Origin: Prorocentrum cordatum
Lineage: Eukaryota; Sar; Dinophyceae; Prorocentrales; Prorocentraceae
DNA: 64,000 bases
Assembly (NCBI GenBank): GCA_963575745.1
Contig: CAUYUJ010007424.1
Span: forward strand, 356,962-420,961
Reading direction: 5' to 3'
This document shows, in pieces, positions 55,269 through 64,000 of the stretch (position 1 is the stretch's first letter; each line of letters opens with the position of its first letter). The notes below the pieces were generated by a model, which saw nothing but the letters and a program-made list of their open reading frames with translations, searched no databases and was not told the origin of the DNA. A program made the translations under genes and the position numbers.

Positions 55269-56651
55269 CTCCGAGACTTGGGCCTGGCAACCCCGCCCTC
55301 CCCCGAAAAGACCGTTCCGAAGCTCTCAGGAGACGAGGGGGCCTCGTCGGGCACGTGGACGGGGGGGCCAGCCTGCGAAAGCGACTCCGTCACCAGGGGG
55401 GGGAGCTCGTTGACCCGCTCGGCGGAGGTGGGCGAGCCTACAACATTGCCCGCGCACTCAATATGCACTCCCGAGGCCAGCGGGGGGGGGGGGGAACGCG
55501 GCCGTCGACCAGGCGATCCCCATCGCCTGGTCCCGCGCGCCTTCTCAAAATATGTTCGCGCACGCTCCGGCAGAAAGCTGGGGCGTGAGGCCATCCCGTC
55601 AGCGGCGCGGCAAAACGCGGCCCCACCCACTCACGCGGCCCGATCAACCGCCCATGGGCCTCAGAGATCCCGAGGTACCCGGCCCTGAAACGCGCGGGCG
55701 AGAAAAAGGAGCGGAGGCGCAGGGTGGGGCCCATGTTAAAATGCATTGAAGATACCCGCGCATTGGACCCAGAGGTCCTCGCCCTCTGGTAGCTCCAAGC
55801 AGGCGAGACAGGCTACCGACGCGAATTCCACATGTTCAGGGCTCTCAGAAAGAAAGTTACTAGACCTGCTGTCGACGGCGATTCTCTGTCTGCGATTCTG
55901 TATCCACGCCGTGAAGACACGTGCTCATTCTCGCGCCTCGACCGAGTCTGGCGCCAGATCGAGCATCCCAGCTTCCAACGCCCGACGAACAAACTGAACC
56001 CGACGCGATGGCTGCCGAGGGGCGGGGCCGAGATGGGGCTCGGAAAAGCTCGCGCTAGCCTTCCGCTCCGCAGGGGGGCAGCGCCAGCTCGCGCGCGCGG
56101 CATGGGGCATCCAAGGGCTGGCGGCTCAAGTCATCCTCGCCCGCGCCCATCTGATTCAGGGTCCCAATGACCTCGCGAAGCAAAACCGCCCGGCGACCCC
56201 GCCCCGCTGCCCGACTGCGCCCTCGGCGGCCCGACGGGCGACGACTGGCGTCCCGGCGCCGGGCCGGCAGCGGCAGCGGCAGCAACGACCTGTCGCGATC
56301 CGTCTCGCCCGCCGTCTCCCCCTGAGGCGCCGCGCCGCCTGGGCGGGGGGGCCCGGGCGGCTCGTGCGGCGTCGAATCTGGCCGGGGCTTTCTGCTCCTC
56401 CCGCAGCTTCCTCGCGATTTTCCTGGCGCAGGCAATCGGCTCCAAGCCCTTCGAGCCCTCGTCGAGCAGCTCTGGGCGCAATCTGCTCGGGGATCGACCC
56501 CCTGCCCAGGGGGCCTGCGCCTCATCCAGGGGCAGTGGGGCAATCTGGCGTAGGTATGCTGCTGCTCCTGTCGGGGATCGCCCCAGTAGTACTCGATGGG
56601 CAGGAGCCTCCGATAAACGATCTCATCGCCCACGAGGGTGCGCGCGTCCAT
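55269..56651 (-). pseudogene. Degraded reverse-transcriptase-like retroelement
   Basis: Minus-strand pieces in order: LVGDEIVYRRLLPIEYYWGD (56630-56570); LRPELLDEGSKGLEPIACAR followed by KIARKLREEQ (56480-56390); YRIADRESPSTAGLV, placed like the RT strand before the catalytic region (about 55890); GWPHAPAFCRSVREHIL, placed like the LPMGFSWALYFCQ-type motif (about 55600-55550); NVVGSPTSAERV, where a YxDN-type box would precede; and LVTESLSQAGPPVHVPDEAP ... ARPKSRRLW (55437-55269). The last part matches the post-catalytic pattern I recall for a dinoflagellate RT family. Several frameshifts; the catalytic Asp residues are not visible. I first took 55269-55437 for a channel exon and dropped that. 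Confidence 0.42.
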
Positions 56652-57061
56652 CCGGCCCGCCGAGCCCCGACCCTGTGGTCCACACGTACAAAAAATGTAC
56701 GTGAACGTGTTGCGTACAAAAAGTGTGTGTTGCGTGAATGTAAGCGTGCGTGATCAATACTTGGAGTCTGCCACCCCCTTGTGTCAAAAACAATCATACA
56801 TTCTTATCATACAAATCGAAACGTTGTAATCCGAGTATAGAAAAGAAGTGACGTAGAGAAAAAACATAGTTTTAACAGGGCCTCGAGAGGACATGGAACG
56901 CTTGGGATGGGGGGCAAAGCGTTGGAACGTTTGGATTCTCACTCAGGTCGGGGGCCTCTTGGACACGCGTTGCCTACTCTCGATGTCATGGACATGCGGG
57001 GCTGTCTGCGATACATAGCGCCACCGCCCCCCTGCAGTCACCCATCCATCCACAATACTTT
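56652..57061. other. Intergenic spacer
   Basis: The stretch 56690-56880 is AT-richer and contains repeated ACAAAAAxTGTxxGTG words. No promoter motif can be assigned: dinoflagellates lack a clear TATA box. Confidence 0.4.
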
Positions 57062-57083
57062 CAGTAGCCAGTTTGGGCTCAAG
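57062..57083 (+). other. Spliced-leader relic before ORF A
   Basis: CAGTAGCCAGTTTGGGCTCAAG written as two parts: CAGTAGCCAGTTTGG and GCTCAAG. Compared with the leader core (GTAGCCATTTTGG, CTCAAG) it has one changed base and one extra G. Upstream CACAATACTTTCAG is a usable trans-splice acceptor. Confidence 0.6.
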
Positions 57084-57087
57084 CCAG

Positions 57088-58461
57088 ATGTTTTGGCGAT
57101 TCGGTTCACGTTTGATTCTTCTCGCGCTAATGGTGCAGCGCTCTGCTTCAAAGTTGGATTCAGATGGTTTGAAACAGTTCGAAACGGTCATCGAGCAACG
57201 GGCTGCGCAGAGTGGCAAATCGCTGATCAAGTACTCGGAGGAGAAGAACACGCAGAAGGCGACGCTGGACAAGAAGAGGGTCACAGAGTACGTTGACTTC
57301 ATCAAGGCTATTCAGGACGCCGTCCCGAATATGAGCATCACTAGCGGCGACGCGAAGAAGTGCCTAGGGAGCGTCTTCGACAACCACAAAGCAGATTGGA
57401 ACGTGAAGGATGCGCACCGAGAGGATTGGATCAACACAATGGAGCTCCGCATTCGAAATCTCTGCGCTAGTGTCAAAAAAGCAACATCTGTCAAAAAACC
57501 TGCGAAGTGGCTGGTCGACTTGGGACTCGCGACCTCACCTTGCCCCACCGCCGACGACGAGGACGATGATGAGAGCGGCACGGGCAAGGATGACTACACT
57601 GTCGGATGAAACTTGGAGCTGGGTTTGGCATTCAGGCGCAAGGTCGTTAAGGGCAAGGCAAAAGAAGAGTTGTCTCTACCGATCAATACTTCTAACGTTG
57701 CGAAGCTCAGCTCGGACGACCCGATTGTTGCAGAATGGCACGACGGCTATACCAAGGAGATCAACGACATGACCAAGGAGCGCTGGGAGAACCTGACAAA
57801 GGCAAGCCACGCGAAGTCTGGCGAAGGCCCCCTCTGGGAAGAAGAGTCCAGCATAACCCGCAACAAACTGTACATCGACCAGAGGGTCGACAGGCACTTA
57901 TTAATGTCATTATACGAGCAAGGTTCACAGATTCTCATGATGCGCCTGGACACGTTTGCGGACTTGAAGGGCCGCAACCAGAGGCTTCCGAACAACCACG
58001 AGGCCGTGTTGACAGGCCTCTCCATCATGAAGCCGATCGCTGAGCAGTACCGCACGGGCAACATCAAGCAGGGTGACAGGACGGCGCTCAGGGAGGCGAG
58101 AAATAAAGCCATCACCGAGTGGAAGAGCAAGGGCGAGCTCAAGAAGGTGCACGGCAAGGACAGCTCCACGGTGACCAGCCCCACGAAGACGGAGGGGCGC
58201 GACAGCCACGTCGCCCTGAAGAGGCCTGCTGCCAGTGAGGACGCAGCCACTCCTCCATCAAAGCGGAGGCCTGCTGCGTCAACGCCGAAGTGCGGTGACG
58301 CCGCCATTCCCCAGAAGCCAATTGCGCCATCCGCATCTGCTTCCTCTGAGGCGCACCTTGCGGCAATGACCGCGTGGCTGGGGTCAGCAGCTGACTGCGG
58401 CCCCCCGAGGCGCTCGTGTGCCCAGATCTTCCAAGATGCGGAGCACTCCGCTTCCGATTAG
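57088..58461 (+). CDS. ORF A: unknown lysine-rich protein, one in-frame TGA
   Basis: An intronless reading frame of 457 residues plus stop if the TGA at 57607-57609 is bridged; upstream and downstream parts are in the same frame with no other interruption. The first ATG after the SL relic is 57088 (MFWRFGSRLILLALMV, possibly a hydrophobic leader); an ATG at 57130 (MVQRSASKLDSDG) is an alternative start. The first part (DGLKQFETVIEQRAAQSGKS, KKCLGSVFDNHKADW) ends in an acidic run DDEDDDESG. The second part is helical and basic (WHDGYTKEINDMTKERWENL, ARNKAITEWKSKGELKKVHG). It closes with two KRPAA-type blocks (LKRPAASE, SKRRPAAST) common in dinoflagellate nuclear or repeat-family proteins. Function unknown. 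The TGA may mean pseudogenisation, an undetected tiny intron or readthrough. Confidence 0.6.
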
Positions 58462-58864
58462 ATCAGTGGCTGATCGGAGGCAGCGTCGCGAGACGCAGCA
58501 ATCCATATCGGTAGGAGTCGGCACCCTGCCGATCGAGCCAGCGAAGCAACTCATGTACAACGCATGCATCAACATGCGCGTGAAAAGCAATCCCCCTTGG
58601 TCTTGGGGCTATCTTGCGGCGTCTTAAGGTCATATTGGGCCATATTGGGGCGTCTTGGGGCCATCTTGAGTGGAACGGAAACGCCTTTCCATTGGGGGGC
58701 AGGATGGGGGAGGGCGAGGCGGGGCGAGGGAGCCGAACCCTTGAGGGGAGAGAAGGGGACCGACCGACTCAGGCTGGATGCAGCTCGAACTTCTAACAAG
58801 ATGGGCGATGCACGTGGCCACGTTCCTTCGCTGCTACTACCTTCAGCGCCTCCACCCAACCCCC
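58462..58864. other. Spacer with helical-period repeat fragment
   Basis: 58600-58672 holds GTCTTGGGGCCATCTTGAG-like words, the reverse complement of the 30310-31080 repeat. 58685-58790 is GGGGAGGG-rich. Confidence 0.55.
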
Positions 58865-58886
58865 TCCGTAGCTATTTTGGTTCGAG
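58865..58886 (+). other. Spliced-leader relic before ORF B
   Basis: TCCGTAGCTATTTTGG then TTCGAG. Against the leader 18 of 21 fixed bases match, and all three differences are transitions. Preceded by the pyrimidine-rich CCACCCAACCCCC. The ATG of ORF B is 59 bases downstream. Confidence 0.75.
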
Positions 58887-58945
58887 AGTCGCTTCGGATT
58901 TGCTTCAGACCGTCAGCCACGGGTCTGGTCCAGAAGGATACATTC

Positions 58946-60541
58946 ATGGCACCGTTGTGCCCGATGAAGGTCGCGGCCCCTCGGAGAGCAGCAGGTGCCG
59001 CGAAGAAACAGAAACAAGCCACGCCGAAGCAGCCACCCACGGACGAGCACGAGTCCGACGCCAGCACAGCGGTGACGTCAGTCCCACAGGCTGATGCGCC
59101 CCAGACAAAGTACAGAAGGATTGACGAGTTCATGACTCCCGTAAGGCGCATCGGCGGCATCGGCGGGAGCACAGTGGACGTCAGTTCAGCGGCCAGCGAA
59201 GCGGCGCCATCGATTGCCGCTGACGTACACACTGTACTCTCGGAGGCCTTAGCAGACGTGCCGATGCAGCCTGCGCCAGCCCTCAGCACGACCAATGGTC
59301 AGAGCAATATCCTCGAGGCCAGAGACGATCAGGCCCCTGCCGCTTCGATGAAGGATGTGATCGTCCAAGGCGTCGAGGCGGGCCGTGCCGATGAGTTCCT
59401 GGAGAGCGAGGTGGGGGCGCAGCTGACGGAGGAGAACATGGCGAAGTTCGACAGGGTGATGGGCCACATGCTCAATCATGAAGCTCGCGCCGAGTGCTTG
59501 ATTGAGTCGGCGAAGCGAGCCCGCGCCGAATCCAAGCTGGCCTCGAAGGACGAGAAGCTGCTCACGTCGTTGCAAGAAGTCATCCAGACGGGCGCCTTCA
59601 ACACCCGCAGCAGTTATGGCAATCGGTTCCGCGACGAGCTTGCGCAAGACAAGAAGGAGAAGGAGCTCTACGACAAGAAAGACAGGAACGGGCAGCAAGA
59701 GTACAGGATGAAATGGGCCCTCGACACCGTAGGGGCGCTCGTGAAGAAGAAGACCCACACGACTACGCTGAAGGAGTCCACAAAGGCAGAGTACAAGTAC
59801 ATGACGTTCGGCAAGATGGTAGAGGAGTTCGGCGGTTGGAAATGCCAGGCTGCCCGCAAAGGAGCTTCTACCGCGGCCCTCAAGTGCTTGGCCATGGGCC
59901 ACCCGTTCGTGAAGAAGCACAGCCAGTCGGACATGACTATCTTCGCGATCGTCGAGGAGAGCTGGAAGGAGACGTTCGAGCAGAGCTGGTCGGAGCTGGT
60001 GCAGAGCGTGTCTTCCCACGCAGCCGTCGGTGACCTTCCAACTGGCACTCCCGAGGAGCCGAAGGGCCCGCAGACGGACCAGAAGCACCCGAGGCTCCCG
60101 AAGGACCCGAAGGGCCCGAAGGATGCGATCAAGAACCCGCCGAAGGAGCCGCCCATCGACGATGCCGATACGAAACAGAAGAAGAAGGAGATCGAGAAGC
60201 TCTTCAAGGAGGCTGGCAAGGTGAAGCACGACTTCGTTTCCGTCACGCACACTGCGATCGACATCCTCTCGCAGATCAACGACGAGACTGCTGACTGGAA
60301 GTTCGCGCGCGGCGACAAGCAGGACATGCTGAAGGAGAAGATCGACGACCTGAAGGCATCCCTGAGCCCCGTCGGGAGAGAGTTCGTCCTGGAGAAAGAC
60401 CAGAAGAAGTTCAAGGCGAACCACACGACTGCGAGGCTCGTCGTCGAGATGCAGTCCTTCAAGGACTTGCAGAGCAAAGTTGCCGAGTTGCAGAGCATCG
60501 TGGAGAGGCTCGGCGAGGCAAAGAAAGCGCTGAAATTCTGA
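58946..60541 (+). CDS. ORF B: unknown charged, coiled-coil-rich protein
   Basis: An intact intronless frame of 531 residues, starting at the first ATG after the SL relic (58946; the open frame extends upstream to 58778 but that part carries the relic and is taken as 5' UTR). N-terminus basic and low-complexity (MKVAAPRRAAGAAKKQKQ), then an acidic patch and KYRRIDEFMTPVRRIGG. The middle is helical and charged: ENMAKFDRVMGHMLNHEARA, RNGQQEYRMKWALDTVGALV. A more globular segment follows: MVEEFGGWKCQAARKGASTA, AIVEESWKETFEQSWSELV. A Pro-Lys linker (LPKDPKGPKDAIKNPPKEPP) leads to a C-terminal coiled coil (KKKEIEKLFKEAGKVKHDFV, ERLGEAKKAL). Nuclear localisation is plausible. No known domain recognised. 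Composition resembles ORF A, so the two may belong to one multicopy family or to one mobile unit. Confidence 0.75.
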   Translation: MAPLCPMKVAAPRRAAGAAKKQKQATPKQPPTDEHESDASTAVTSVPQADAPQTKYRRIDEFMTPVRRIGGIGGSTVDVSSAASEAAPSIAADVHTVLSEALADVPMQPAPALSTTNGQSNILEARDDQAPAASMKDVIVQGVEAGRADEFLESEVGAQLTEENMAKFDRVMGHMLNHEARAECLIESAKRARAESKLASKDEKLLTSLQEVIQTGAFNTRSSYGNRFRDELAQDKKEKELYDKKDRNGQQEYRMKWALDTVGALVKKKTHTTTLKESTKAEYKYMTFGKMVEEFGGWKCQAARKGASTAALKCLAMGHPFVKKHSQSDMTIFAIVEESWKETFEQSWSELVQSVSSHAAVGDLPTGTPEEPKGPQTDQKHPRLPKDPKGPKDAIKNPPKEPPIDDADTKQKKKEIEKLFKEAGKVKHDFVSVTHTAIDILSQINDETADWKFARGDKQDMLKEKIDDLKASLSPVGREFVLEKDQKKFKANHTTARLVVEMQSFKDLQSKVAELQSIVERLGEAKKALKF

Positions 60542-61044
60542 CTGCCTCGCTTCAGCAACGGTTGCGGTGCTCCCTGGAGTGTGAAACATGCTTCGGGTCG
60601 ACGCACGCTTGGGTGAAATCCGACCAGCCCATCAGGAAAACCGCAAGCTCTGAGTCGATTTTCGCGCCCGCGAGGTGCGAATTTGGTTCCCGAGCCCGAA
60701 ATTTGGAGTTCCCGAACTATTGAAACAACTATTGAAACAACTATTGAATCAACTATTGAATTAACTATTGAATCAACGGTTTCGCTTGAGACATCCTCAA
60801 AAAAACAATTGAATCGCCACCCAATTCAACTATTGAAAAACTATTGAAAAACTATTGAAAAACTGTTGAATCGTCGCGGGCCCTCGAATTGAGTGGCGGT
60901 TTCTGGGATTCTGTGATTTTCTGCAGAGCGTTAGCTAGGGGGAGCTGCAGATGGCAATGGCCGCGGTTGATTGCCGAGCGCTTGGAGTCGCATGCTAGAT
61001 GCCATGTGAGCCTTCAAAAGAAGAACCCTTGTTACCGAGGGGAA
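60542..61044. repeat. AACTATTGAA repeats in an AT-rich spacer
   Basis: From 60716 to 60880 the words AACTATTGAAAC, AACTATTGAATC and AACTATTGAAAA recur with periods of 11-12. The phrase GAGACATCCTC inside it is shared with the 25780-26520 satellite. Confidence 0.8.
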
Positions 61045-61205
61045 TGGGGGAGGAGGAGGAGGGGGAGGGAGGAGGAGAAGGAGGAGGAGGCGGAGGAGGA
61101 GGAGGAGGAGGAGAAGGGGGAGGAGGAGGGGGAGGAGGATGGGGGAGGAGAAGGCGGAGGAGGAGGAGGAGGAGGAGGAGGAAGCGGAGGAGGAGGAGGG
61201 GGAGA
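61045..61205. repeat. GGA microsatellite
   Basis: GGA-rich run of about 160 bases. Confidence 0.95.
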
Positions 61206-61622
61206 GACGCGACCTAGTGTCGACATGAATCTACAGGGGCACGCGCTAGGGGGTGAGGATTAAAGGTCCCCCTACTCCGGAGAAAAAACATTCCCGACAT
61301 ACCCAGATTTTGCCCCGGCCCCGACGGCTCCCTGGAATGCCCAGTCGCCCTCCGACCCCCTGGAATGCCCGTGCTCGGTTGTGCTATCCTACCCCCCTCT
61401 TTCCTCTTCCTCTTCCTGGCTCTAAGGACCCTTACGGCCACGGGAAATCTCTCCCCCGTCCTCGTCGCTTTCGACGTGCGCAAAATTCGTGGCTGCTCGT
61501 CGCTCTGCCTACCGCAGTCCATATAGAAGAGCCTCGGGCCCCCCTGCTGATGCTGCTGCTGTGCTGCTCGCGCCTCCCTCCTCCCCATCTGCCCCCTCCT
61601 CCTCCTCCCTCCCCGCTCCTTT
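61206..61622. other. Spacer with a pyrimidine-rich end
   Basis: Contains a short repeated phrase (CCCTGGAATGCCC twice near 61330-61370). 61575-61622 is CCTCCTCC-rich and ends at the SL relic of ORF C, where it can act as the polypyrimidine tract for trans-splicing. Confidence 0.5.
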
Positions 61623-61644
61623 TCCGCAGCCGTTTTGGCTTAAT
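61623..61644 (+). other. Spliced-leader relic before ORF C
   Basis: TCCGCAGCCGTTTTGG then CTTAAT; 17 of 21 fixed bases match, with three transitions and one transversion. The AG inside the relic (CGCAG) is preceded by a strong pyrimidine tract and is itself the likely trans-splice acceptor. Confidence 0.65.
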
Positions 61645-61697
61645 AGATCTCTGCAGGGCGCGTTGCTTCAGACCCCTGGCCCGACCATCGCTAGTTC

Positions 61698-63806
61698 ATG
61701 CCGCGAAGCTGGGCCGCGCCGACAGTTGCTCCAGAACCCGCGGCCCATGCGTGGGAAGATGCATCGGTTGATTCGGATTCGCCGTGGGAAGAAGCATCGG
61801 TTGATTCTGAATTGTTGGCTCACGGTGACATCGATGGCGCGTCAGACGGCGAGTTTTCGCAGTCGGACGCCGAGGGTGCTCGCGCGACACCAGGCCAAGA
61901 GTTCATTGATTATATGATTTGTCTGCTCCTCAGTCGGTCTATCAATGCAAAGAAATTCTGCACGGTCATGTACTACGCATCGCGCGCTGGCATTGCGGAT
62001 GCCGACGCATACAGCGTGGACCCACACGCCCCGTCTGGGCATTTTTCCAGGCTTGTCAAACGAAAGCTGCCAGCATATGCTCCAGACAGAACAAAAAAGC
62101 TTTACAGATTCACCGCCCCGTCTTACTCCAAGGCCAGGCTGGGGCGCGATGAACACACATTCACTTGCATGGTGCCACACGAGCTGGTTGCAGAGAGTTT
62201 GGAAGATGACCCAAGTATCATTGCTGACGTTCAAGATGCGATCGACTCGATGGAAATGCCACCGTGTTTCTTCGAGAACCCAGTTGTCCAAGAACATCTG
62301 GGGCCAGACTCGCCAATCATACCGCTGGGGTTGTTCACTGATGGTGTCCCGTACAGCCAAACCGACACAGCAGTCGGTTTTTGGTTAGTGAACATGGTCA
62401 CGCAATCTCGAGTGTTATTCGCGTTAGTACGCAAGAAGCTTGCGTGTCATTGCGGCTGCAGGGGCTGGTGCACATATTTCAATATTTTTTCTTTCATAGC
62501 ATGGAGCCTACGCAGCTTGTGTAAAGGGTCCTTCCCACTTGAGCGCCACGACGGATCGGAATTTCAAGATGACGATTCATACAGGAAGATGTTGGCTGGC
62601 AAATTGATGCGCGCAAGAGGTGTGCTCATCTATAACAAGGCCGACTGGGCTGAATTATCAACGACGTTTGGGTGGCCCTCATGGGGCGACAGTTTGAGGC
62701 CGTGCTTCCAATGCAATGGGTTTGGCGACAACTTGTATCTCGATGTTGGCTGGAGTTTAACTGGGTCTCCTTTCAGAGAGAACGTTGTCGGTGATTACGA
62801 TTGGGCCTGTCAGATGTGCGAGCATGTTGTTGTTCTGTCGCATGACACACACAAGGCCCTGTGCGACGTGTTGTTCTACGACAAAAGATCTGGAAGCAGT
62901 TCGTCAAAGGGTCTAGCCCTTAAGGTTGCTTTGCCCGCCCTCGGTCTCCAGCAGGGGGACAGGGTGGAGCCAACAAAGTGGATGCCAGATGTGTCAGCAA
63001 TATTCAGAATCACGCAGTTTCCATGCCCAATTCTTATTTGGAGACCGTCTGCTGAAACAATTGCTCGGCATAGAAACCCAATATATGATATCGAATTTGG
63101 CGTCGACCCGTGCACGCATACTTGCATCGATTCGCTTCACGCGCTATACCTCGGCTGCATGAAGGATCTGTGTAGGGAGCTCGCGTGGGCAACGATTGAC
63201 GCTGGCCTGTGGGGCACGGCAGGGACAGTGGAGCACAATCTCGAGGTCGCTGCCATTGCTATGAAGCACGAACTTCATGGGTTCTACACCGAATGGAAAG
63301 AAACAGGTTTGAATTCGACTCTGACGGAAATCCACGCCATGAGTGCCAAGTTGTTTGGCACAAATTCAGACAGGAAGTTGAGGACGAAAGGCGCTGAAAC
63401 ATGGGGCTTCCTGTTATTTCTAGTCCACATGTTCAACCGTCGTTGGAAGATTCAAGGCCGCTTGCAGCGCGAATCGGTTCGACTTTTCGAGGCCGCGGAA
63501 TGCATGATCAAACTGTGCTACCGCATGGATAATATCGGCTGGAAATTCTGTGACTCCGACATAGATGAGTGCTTGGAACACTGGAAACGGTTTTGTTCTC
63601 TCACCCGTCATTGTGAGCGATTGCTTACGCCAAAGCGCCACATCCTGTGGCACATGCTTCAGCGGGCTGCGTTCTTGGGGAACCCACGGTTCTACGCAAA
63701 TTGGACAGACGAGGGGCTCAATAGAGTTTTGAAAGGTGCATGTCGCGAGCAGTCCCAGGTGACGTTCGAGGAGTGCGTGTTACTGTCGATGCCTTTCCTT
63801 GTGTAA
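61698..63806 (+). CDS. ORF C: putative transposase-related protein of a dinoflagellate-expanded family
   Basis: An intact intronless frame of 702 residues, ATG 53 bases after an SL relic. Residues 19-38 are a tandem duplication of ten residues (WEDASVDSDS, WEEASVDSEL), a 30 bp DNA duplication. Landmarks: GLFTDGVPYSQTDTAVGFW (211-229, Asp215), a Cys/His cluster ACHCGCRGWC (249-258), NKADWAELSTTFGWPSW (313-329), CFQCNGFGDNLY (336-347), GVDPCTHTCIDSLHALYLG (468-486, Asp478) and NWTDEGLNRVLK (668-679, Glu672). I recall this series from a large dinoflagellate family; the spacing of Asp215, Asp478 and Glu672 with the DxxHxxxLG phrase resembles DDE transposases of the Tnp2/KDZ kind, but catalytic roles are inferred. 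No terminal inverted repeats were seen around it. It could be a domesticated copy or a retroposed transposase mRNA. Confidence 0.6.
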   Translation: MPRSWAAPTVAPEPAAHAWEDASVDSDSPWEEASVDSELLAHGDIDGASDGEFSQSDAEGARATPGQEFIDYMICLLLSRSINAKKFCTVMYYASRAGIADADAYSVDPHAPSGHFSRLVKRKLPAYAPDRTKKLYRFTAPSYSKARLGRDEHTFTCMVPHELVAESLEDDPSIIADVQDAIDSMEMPPCFFENPVVQEHLGPDSPIIPLGLFTDGVPYSQTDTAVGFWLVNMVTQSRVLFALVRKKLACHCGCRGWCTYFNIFSFIAWSLRSLCKGSFPLERHDGSEFQDDDSYRKMLAGKLMRARGVLIYNKADWAELSTTFGWPSWGDSLRPCFQCNGFGDNLYLDVGWSLTGSPFRENVVGDYDWACQMCEHVVVLSHDTHKALCDVLFYDKRSGSSSSKGLALKVALPALGLQQGDRVEPTKWMPDVSAIFRITQFPCPILIWRPSAETIARHRNPIYDIEFGVDPCTHTCIDSLHALYLGCMKDLCRELAWATIDAGLWGTAGTVEHNLEVAAIAMKHELHGFYTEWKETGLNSTLTEIHAMSAKLFGTNSDRKLRTKGAETWGFLLFLVHMFNRRWKIQGRLQRESVRLFEAAECMIKLCYRMDNIGWKFCDSDIDECLEHWKRFCSLTRHCERLLTPKRHILWHMLQRAAFLGNPRFYANWTDEGLNRVLKGACREQSQVTFEECVLLSMPFLV

Positions 63807-64000
63807 AAAGTAACCCCACAAACATCACGCAAAACACGCATAACAACAATTTGCTATTTGCGTGGGAAGAGGTGTCGGACAAATTAGCACACATGTAAAC
63901 AGATCCCCACCGTCTCTTCCTCCCCCATCAGCCTCCTCCCCCTTCCGAGTAACCGTGCAAATCAGCAAAGTCGAGATCCGAGGAAATAGGAAACCAGCAA
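63807..64000. other. 3' flank of ORF C
   Basis: AT-richer than the ORF, with a CGCAAAACACGCATAAC stretch; no poly(A) tract, terminator or repeat recognised before the window ends. Confidence 0.4.

Noticed and set aside
55269-55437. Exon of the channel N-terminus (TAG acceptor, GC donor, clean phases)
   Set aside because: The sequence pattern AERV...VTESL..AG.PVH...ARPK.RRLW fits an RT remnant better, and protein-like code continues upstream of the supposed acceptor.

Overview
The window reads as nuclear DNA of a dinoflagellate. The grounds are high GC, very long repeat-filled introns, frequent GC 5' splice sites, relics of the dinoflagellate spliced leader (SL) in front of intronless ORFs, and protein families I recognise from dinoflagellate retroelements. 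I cannot name the species. No rRNA, tRNA, CRISPR array or bacterial-type operon was found.

Region 1, about 1-42,456, minus strand: one voltage-gated cation channel gene, in pieces. Ten short exon candidates lie in the right order on one strand: S1-S2 (42208-42456), S3-S4 (39696-39900), S5 (38524-38601), pore loop (33355-33471), S6 (28098-28203), post-S6 segment (20327-20379), a basic linker (18091-18144), the end of a first EF-hand (6680-6745), a second EF-hand (2222-2311) and a tail exon (1-58). About 1.1 kb of code is spread over 42 kb. The introns hold satellites, microsatellites, foldback elements and broken retroelements: non-LTR remnants at 3950-5640, 22718-24402 and 31178-32504, and a Gag-protease remnant at 8686-11764. 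All lie in the gene's sense orientation. At least one short exon (first half of EF-hand 1) and probably one more near the tail are still missing, and the N-terminal exons upstream of 42456 were not found.

Region 2, about 42.5-56.7 kb: mostly repeats. It has fragments of dispersed families shared with region 1 (a foldback family with four copies, a roughly 100 bp satellite in inverted arrays around the S1-S2 exon, a repeat that touches the splice acceptor of that exon), an 89 bp minisatellite of about 18 copies (46935-48545), and degraded minus-strand coding remnants (51161-52150; a reverse-transcriptase-like remnant at 55269-56651).

Region 3, about 57-64 kb, plus strand: three intronless ORFs in tandem (A 57088-58461, interrupted by one in-frame TGA; B 58946-60541; C 61698-63806). 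Each is directly preceded by a sequence resembling the dinoflagellate SL, so each looks like a reverse-transcribed, trans-spliced mRNA put back into the genome. ORF C looks like a transposase-related family; A and B are unknown lysine-rich proteins. A similar SL-like motif precedes a minus-strand ORF remnant at 28420-28670, inside a channel intron.

All calls are by eye. Exon borders come from reading frame, phase and splice dinucleotides, without transcript evidence.
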